This document shows, piece after piece, positions 57,916 through 64,000 of a stretch of DNA of 64,000 bases (position 1 is the first letter of the stretch; every line of letters starts with the position of its first letter). Source of the stretch: Coptis chinensis. Lineage: Eukaryota > Streptophyta > Magnoliopsida > Ranunculales > Ranunculaceae. The notes under the pieces were generated by a model. The model worked only from the letters and a program-made list of their open reading frames with translations. It made no database searches and had not been told where the DNA came from. A program made the translations under genes and the position numbers. The stretch is taken from NCBI GenBank assembly GCA_015680905.1, contig CM027379.1, forward strand, positions 99,561,001 to 99,625,000. The letters run 5' to 3'.

Positions 57916-59300
57916 TGTCTATTGATGGAGAGGTTAGCATGATCGAGAGCTTAGCTCAAGATTACTTTAATAACACGTTTCCAGAAAACCACATGCATAA
58001 ATTCCTTTATTTTGGAAGTTCAAATTTTGTTGATGACTCCTACGTAGAAGAAGTCAACACCATCTTCAAGTCTACACAAATCGTAGACCCTTCGGTTGCT
58101 CCATATACAGAGTTTGAAGACCTGTTTCCTAAGCAAGTATTCATTACTCAAGATGAGGACCCTCCAGAAGCTTTTATCGACATACCAACCACCTCGGTAT
58201 TTAAACCTCTTCCTCCTGAGTTAAAATATATTCAACTTGACCCGGATGATAGTCATCCGGTAATTATATCTTCTCTGTTATCTAAGAAGGAAGAGACACG
58301 TTTAATCAGGGTGATTAGGGAACATCGTTCTGCGATTGGTTGGTCCCTAGCTAACATTAAGGGAATTGACCCTAATGTGTGCACTCACCGTATCCATTTA
58401 GAGGATAACACAAAGACTTCTCGCGAACCTCAGCGTCGCTTGAACCCTGCCATGAAAGAAGTGGTCAGGGAAGAAGTCTTACGGTTACTCGATGCGGGTA
58501 TCATATACCCAATCTCTGATAGCTAATGGGTAAGTCCCATTCATGTAGTTCTAAAGAAATCAGGGATCACCATGGTACGTAATGCCAAGGGTGAATATAT
58601 TGCCACACATGGTCCTATGAAATGGAGGATCTGTATTGATTACAGACGTTTAAATGCCATGACACGAAAGGATCATTTTCCCTTACCCTTTATAGATCAG
58701 ATGCTAGAACGTCTAGCTGGTCATGCTTTTTACTGTTTTTTGGATGGCTACTCTAGCTATTTCCAAATTATTATTGATATTGATGACCAAGAAAAGACTA
58801 CCTTTACATGTCCTTTTGGAACATACGCCTATAAACGAATGCCTTTTGGCCTTTGTAATGCTCCCGGTACCTTCCAGCGGTGTATGCTTCATATATTTAG
58901 TGACATGGTAGAGCGTTTCATGGAAGTATTCATGGATGATTTTTCTATCTATGGAGACTCTTTCATTGACTGCCTATCTAACCTATCTAAGATTTTGACA
59001 CGGTGTGAAGAGAAGAGTCTAGTTTTAAATTGGGAAAAATATCATTTCATGGTAAAAAAGGGCATAGTACTAGGTCACATTGTATCTAGTGGTGGCATAG
59101 AAGTTGATAAGGCCAAACTAGATAAGATAGCGACTCTACCTATACCATGGACTGTCCGTGATATTAGAGCCTTTCTAGGCAATGCAAGTTTTTATAGGCA
59201 CTTTATCAAAGATTTTTCGAAAATAGCTAGGCCGCTAACTAATATGCTTTTAAAGGATGTCATCTTTGATTTTAATTTTAACTGTAAATAGGCTTTTGAA
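57916..59300 (+). pseudogene. Reverse transcriptase region of element E (broken)
   Basis: Linker with QLDPDDSHPVIISSLLSKKE and VIREHRSAIGWSLANIKGID, then polymerase blocks EEVLRLLDAGIIYPISDS, MKWRICIDYRRLNAMTRKDH, FIDQMLERLAGHAFYCFLDG, FTCPFGTYAYKRMPFGLCNA, MEVFMDDFSIYGDSF (catalytic FMDD), SLVLNWEKYHFMVKKGIVLG and FLGNASFYRHFIKDFSKIAR. Typical Ty3/gypsy, Athila lineage. Broken in few places. Confidence 0.9.
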
Positions 59301-59780
59301 ACTTTAAAAGTCACCTTAAGTTCTGCACCCATTATCAGCCTCCCGATTGGTTTAAATCTTTCAACTCATGTGTGATGCTAGTGATTATGCAGGTTGGTGT
59401 CTTTGGGATTTAAACTAGATAATAAATCCACTGTTATTTATTATGCTAGTAAAACTCTAAACGATGCTCAAAGGAATTATACAACTACTGAAAAAGAATT
59501 CTTACCTGTCGTTTATGCTTTAGATAAGTTTCGTCCTTATTTGGTTGGTTCTAAGACCCTAGTTTACATGGACCATGCAGCCCTTAGGTACCTTCTCGCA
59601 AAGAAGAATGCTAAGCAGAGATTAATCTGATGGATTCTCCTCCTGCAAGAGTTCACACTAGAAATAAAGGACAAAAGAGGTCAAAAATGTAGTTGCCGAC
59701 CACTTATCTAGTCTGACAAACGACGATGATAGTGATTCTGAGTCCATACCTAACTCTTTTCCTGATGAGTATTTGTATGT
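59301..59780 (+). pseudogene. RNase H region of element E, cut by element F
   Basis: [40 protein letters not shown] and [16 protein letters not shown] mark Ty3/gypsy RNase H. Sequence shortly after ([16 protein letters not shown]-like) matches A before F begins at 59781. Confidence 0.85.
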
Positions 59781-61171
59781 TGATAACCATAAAATGAATA
59801 GTTTACCTACGAAATGAACGATGAATTCAAAACGTAAGTAAACTAAAACTAATCTTTTACGAGTCTATTATCAAAGGTTCTACTCTCGATGCGAATTGCA
59901 CTAAGTGGAGTAGGAAGTTCGTTCCACTCCTAGTTCCCTAGCATGGATTGTCTTCTAAGTCTAAGAAATCAGTCTTAAGTCAATGAGAGCTTTACGAAAT
60001 GTTATGCTAACAAGACACATTAATTTAACTAACGAGATATAATAAGTAACAAGATAAAATATAAACTAAAGTTAATCTACGAAGCTACGGAAATACGATT
60101 GTTTGAATCTAGATAAAGGATTGTAGGGAATTGAATCCACCTCTAATCCAACTTAATAACCTAGTATAGATTGTCGATCTCGATTCTTACGCTTTCACTG
60201 CAAGAATTTCGAGAGTCTAATCCCTAGTGTTCATGGCATTTCTACCGGATACTAACTAGCATGTGAGGTCGCCCACCCATTCTCATGGCTAAACACTCCA
60301 CCTTCTAGAGTGGAATAGATTCTACAACCAATTCTATACTAAACAACTAAGTCTTCATCAAGGCTTCATCAACCCTCTAATGGAGGTTTTAGCCTTGAGT
60401 CATCAAAACATAATTTCCCATATTATTATAACTAAACATACTATCAAGATTCAAATTTACTTAATTAAACAATAATGAAATCTAATTTAATGACTAAAAT
60501 GAAATAAGGACAGAATTGAAATTAGATCTAGAATTGGAAATGACAAAATCGAAATTGATAAAGAATACTACTTTATTGATCTAATCAAATGAAGAACAAG
60601 ATTCAAAGGTTTAATCTAATACAATGAATTGAAACTAATTAAACTAAGTTCTAAAACTAATTAATGGAGGCTAACTAATCTAGGTCTAACTATCTACCTA
60701 ACCTAACTGCCATTAACAATGAGGCAAGCTTTTGTTTTTATACATCCAGATCCAAAAATCGTGCATGGGCTTGGAGCCATGTTTTGGGCCAGAGAATCAG
60801 GCCCAAAACCCAATTCTTTTCAAATTCAAAAGGCCTCTTCAGCTGTAGTTGGCTTCAACAGACTTTTCGTCCACTTCTGCTCCTCCGATTGGGTCAAGGC
60901 TTGGACCATTGCAAAGATCTTTCCGAGCCGGTCGTTTTGACATAAGGTAGGCCCAATTCCGAGGTCTGAGTCCAAAGATATGGTATTCGAAGTTCTCACG
61001 ACTTTTTGCTCCTTTATCTCGCTAAAGTGGCACATTTCTCGCACATAATGGACTTTGAAGCCTGAAATGCATAAAAACACGTAATCAGATTAACTCTTAC
61101 TTATTATTCACATAATTGGTCTAACAAGATGATTATTAAGAGGTTAAAACTACAGTTTTGGGCTCTTATCA
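59781..61171 (-). repeat. 3' LTR of element F
   Basis: In its own direction it starts TGATAAGAGCCCAAAACTGT at 61171 and ends ATGGTTATCA at 59781. The two-stage hairpin is at 60358-60398 (outer TCAAGGCT/AGCCTTGA). Length 1391 bp. Confidence 0.85.
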
Positions 61172-61213
61172 AACCACCCCCAAAACAAAGATTTTGCTTG
61201 TCCTCAAGCAAAG
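61172..61213 (-). promoter_or_regulatory. Proximal hairpin and polypurine tract of element F
   Basis: Minus-strand CTTTGCTTG-AGGA-CAAGCAAA followed by ATCTTTGTTTTGGGGGTGGT and the LTR. The stem is the same as in A and B. Confidence 0.85.
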
Positions 61214-61307
61214 ATGAGAAATTAGAATAAGTGACCAAAAATGGAGTTCTAACTACTCGCTTACTGAGTGCGACATTGCATTGACCATATGCAACAAGGC
61301 CTTTAAA

Positions 61308-61328
61308 CCACTAGGAATTCCCTAGTGG
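61308..61328. other. Conserved 21-base palindrome (element F copy)
   Basis: CCACTAGGAATTCCCTAGTGG, identical to the copy in D, with the neighbouring GACCATATGCAACAAGGCCT conserved as well. Confidence 0.85.
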
Positions 61329-61329
61329 A

Positions 61330-62765
61330 CGAAGTTATAGCCTCGTGGAGAGTTTTCCAAAGGAAGGTACTCACAAACTTCATCTATACTACAATGACTA
61401 AGAAAATAAAACTATTGTTTCCTTTATTCATGCTCAACTATCTATACATTTCTCTAGCAATTGAATAAGAATAACCAAGTCAAAACCTAAGTTAATATAT
61501 GCATAATAATCTATCATCTACAATAAACATATACACAATGAGTAGTACTATAAAATGTTTAGCGTGTTTGTTTCGGTGAACTCGAATAAAGCGGCCCTTA
61601 AGTAGGTTCTCACAATAATAGTCAAGAAACAACACTCTGATTTTTCCACTCAAGTTTCACTACTCCAAAGGTGTACAAGGGCACACTTTACCTTAAATCT
61701 CAATGACATACAGTGAAGTTCTGAGTCGATCAAACACATCCGCCACTTACTATCACACTAACCTATTCCTAATCGAGCTAGAGGTCTTTATTAGGTGTTA
61801 CGGGATTAGGAGATGGTTTAAGAAGGAAGGAAATGGATATTCAAAAGGACAAGTCCGAGATAATAGAGTCTTCATATTATGTAACTTAGAGAAAAAACCT
61901 TGTTATTTTCTTTTTTCTTCTATACTTTGTTTCCATCCTTAGCCATATTTTTTTTTTTTTCTTCTTCGGCTTTTGACTCCCTTTTATTCTATTTTTGGAG
62001 TTTTTATTTTATTTCTATTTTTATTTTTTTTTCTTTGGATGGAAACTTATTTTCTTTATTTTTCCTCAAGCACTAACTAATTTTTGTTTACACAGTGTTT
62101 TTTCTTCTTCTTTCTTCATCATTCTATTCTCGACTTTATTCTAAATCGGGTAGGTTTTATTTATTTTTTTTTTTTTTATTTTGTTTTGTTTTGTAACAGG
62201 GTAAAGGAATTGTGGTTTATGGAAGGGCTAATGAAAGGCTCAAAGGGGCTTAATTAGCGGAAAATAATTCATAGGTTTAAATTTCTCGCTATATCGATCC
62301 AAAGAGGGCCTAAATTCTCGCTTTAGATATGGTTTAGTGATCAAGCAAGTGGACGGTGATTTCTCTATCCGATTTTACTTCTCCCTTGTGTCATTTCTCA
62401 AATGTTTCACTCATATAAGGCTTTAGGCTATATTCTCACAGATTTGTAGAATAAGTACTCTAGCCTAGATTTCAAAACTTATCGCTAACAATCATAGATA
62501 CTCATGTAATATATTTATAGATAGATGTAAAGATTATTACCTATATATTAACCTAAGTTTCTAACAATTATTCTCGACGCAAATGTACCTACGGAGACTT
62601 CTAGATTGTTAAGAGCATGCATGAGAAAGAAACAATACCAATATTCCTAAGTGTATAGCATAACTTATTTATTTATATTTTTTGAATTTTTGAAATTTTA
62701 ACTAGAAAACAAATGCATATTATACATATTTATATCCTAGCAGATGTCTTAATTACACGGTTTCT
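61330..62765 (-). other. 3' non-coding block of element F
   Basis: Non-coding, with the same landmarks as in A and B in reverse orientation: AAGTAGGTTCTCACA near 61599, TTACTATCACACTAACCTAT near 61747 and TATCGATCCAAAGAGGGCCT near 62293. Pyrimidine-rich low-complexity sequence lies at about 61900-62190. Confidence 0.65.
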
Positions 62766-62803
62766 ATGCCCCCAAAAAGAAGCATGCTTTGTCCTCAAAG
62801 CAT
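62766..62803 (-). promoter_or_regulatory. Distal hairpin/polypurine module of element F
   Basis: Minus-strand ATGCTTTG-AGGA-CAAAGCAT (perfect 8-bp stem) followed by GCTTCTTTTTGGGGGCATA, about 1.6 kb upstream of the true tract. Confidence 0.8.
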
Positions 62804-62999
62804 TTAAATAAAGAGGGTAGTAAAAATACCATTGAAACGCTGCGGAAATTCGTGAACATCCGCAAAAAACAAAGTTAGAACGCATTTAATATAGGAAATA
62901 AAAACCGACGAACTCTATAAGAGGTTCCACCCATTATGGGGTTAATGTAATTAAATTGCTTCGGGACATAAGCGCACACTCAACGTAAACTAAAACTTA

Positions 63000-64000
63000 C
63001 CTCCACTCCGCCGTTATTCGCCATATTCGCCATCCTCTACTTCTATAAAGAAGTGAGGCTCCTTCGGCCCCGCCATGCTATGATAATTTGCCGTGCTTCA
63101 CGCCATTTATCATCTATGGTTGCTAACCTATTAAGTGCCACTTGGTCCGATGGGTGTGGGTGCAACCCGGGTGAGGTTGTATCCGCCACCCTTGCCAAGT
63201 CATTGCACGGAAAGATCGAATAATACTATTGGTGGGTCGCGACCGCGTCTACCCTAATCCAATCCGCGGAAACGGTACAAAAAAAAGAAAGAAACATAGC
63301 ATAATACGCGAAATTAGAACAGCATAAGAAGGTACTTATGCCTCATGGTATGGGCTCGTGCTAAACTAGACATCAAAGTTCGAAGGTCATAGAACCGGGC
63401 GCCCCGTATAAAGCAAGGAAAAACGCCGCAAGTGGCGCCATTCACGTAAGAAAACGCCATTCCCTAAAATGTTTAGCATAATCCAAAACATAACAGTTCA
63501 GATGTTCATGGACAAAGCTACCAAGCGGCAACGCTATAGTCCCCTTGGTCCTCAATACGGAAAATGCCCGCCCCATAAGCCTCGCGGCAAAACTCATAAG
63601 TGTAGACATGCATATTATCGAATCCAATAGCACCATGGGTCTTGTATCTCACCGGCATAGCAAGTCCAAGAACAAATGCTAGCAAGAACCTCGTAATTTC
63701 CATTTGTTCATCGCCAATGTTGATGAAGAACACTTGTTCTCCATCCGGCCTCTCAAAGAAAATGCAGCTTATTATAAAAATAAGATGCAAGTGCCGAGAA
63801 TAAAGTTCAGCCGTCTTTACCATAAGAGGTTCCCTACCAACGATGTGATCACCTCAAAACCAAGCACCGTAAGTAGTGCTTTGGAACAAATCTTCGAAAG
63901 ACTGTTCCGTATTATTATAGGAGATGTCATCTCAAAACTACGCCTGAACAAATGCAAAACAACCGGTACTACGCTAAAAACCGAAAATTTCTGGTCCACG
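63000..64000 (-). pseudogene. Extra coding region of element F (broken, runs off the window)
   Basis: Minus-strand reading contains GEQVFFINIGDEQMEITRFL, LAFVLGLAMPVRYKTHGAIG and EDQGDYSVAAW. The start of the region has a segment resembling the N-terminus of extra region 3 of A (EQSF..L....YG). It probably belongs to the same post-pol family. Function unknown. Broken. Confidence 0.45.

Larger units (their letters stand above)
53342..59780 (+). mobile_element. Element E: Athila-type LTR retrotransposon, 5' part
   Basis: Inserted in C (five bases before it are CTACT, the other copy lies outside the window) and itself interrupted by F at 59781. Present are the 5' LTR, primer-binding site, a repeat-containing leader, gag, protease, reverse transcriptase and part of RNase H. 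Integrase and the 3' LTR are not in the window. It is the best preserved element for coding sequence but is still broken, with a handful of breaks, so it is probably younger than A and B or has decayed less. Its LTR family is the same as that of F. Confidence 0.85.
59781..64000 (-). mobile_element. Element F: Athila-type LTR element, 3' part, same family as E
   Basis: Minus orientation, inserted into the pol region of E. Present are the 3' LTR (59781-61171), polypurine tract, a 3' non-coding block and an extra coding region that runs to the window edge. The other half lies outside the window. The LTR can be followed along its whole length against the E LTR in reverse orientation. Broken, with several breaks in the visible coding part. 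Confidence 0.85.

Noticed and set aside
1-64000. CRISPR array, bacterial operons or prokaryotic defence systems
   Set aside because: The repeats are LTRs, microsatellites and tandem duplications. Protein content, splice-like sites and element types are those of a plant nuclear genome.

Overview
This window is nuclear DNA from a flowering plant, most likely a dicot. It is AT-rich, has no operon structure, and contains remnants of plant-type genes (a kelch-repeat gene and an MLH1 fragment), small inverted-repeat elements of MITE type, a plant L1-like LINE tail, and above all large Ty3/gypsy LTR retrotransposons of the Athila/Tat lineage. No intact host protein-coding gene is convincing anywhere in the window. 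The species cannot be named from the sequence alone.

Layout. Bases 1 to about 16,480 are low-copy-looking intergenic DNA. They hold short tandem duplications (163-421, 12336-12600), two MITE-like elements (1876-2270 and 7776-8016), a broken kelch-repeat pseudogene on the minus strand (4890-6040), and a minus-strand fragment of the N-terminal ATPase region of the mismatch-repair protein MLH1 (15861-15977). Bases 16,486 to 64,000 are a nest of LTR elements. Element D (minus) keeps one LTR and part of its interior (16486 to about 19378). A block of unknown DNA with a near-perfect hairpin, a third MITE and a 5'-truncated LINE (ending in poly(A) at 21189) separates D from element C.

Element C (minus) starts at about 21190 and is split by two later insertions. 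Element B (plus, 23103-49768, target duplication CTTAT) sits inside C. Element A (plus, 23325-41601, target duplication GAAGC) sits inside the 5' LTR of B. To the right, C is cut by element E (plus, from 53342), and E is cut in its pol region by element F (minus, from 59781), a member of the same LTR family as E in the opposite orientation. The order of insertion is therefore C before B before A, and C before E before F.

What the elements encode. A and E carry gag, aspartic protease, reverse transcriptase and RNase H; A also has integrase. All are broken. A has three successive extra open reading regions after integrase that share one plant-transposon-type domain, which helps make it unusually long (18.3 kb). 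B has lost pol but keeps its cis-acting parts, so it looks like a non-autonomous derivative. A primer-binding site matching tRNA-Asp (TGGCGCC core) is recognisable in A, B and E.

Most interesting signal. Across elements whose LTRs are very different, several non-coding structures recur. The first is a stem-loop with a constant AGGA loop and compensating stem changes immediately upstream of the G-rich polypurine tract, present twice per element about 1.5-1.7 kb apart. The second is a 21-base palindrome in a conserved block before the 3' LTR. The third is a two-stage hairpin in the transcribed part of the LTR whose outer stem also covaries between families. The fourth is a structured leader block before gag. 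Together they suggest a conserved RNA or DNA architecture in this lineage. I cannot say whether any of it has already been described.
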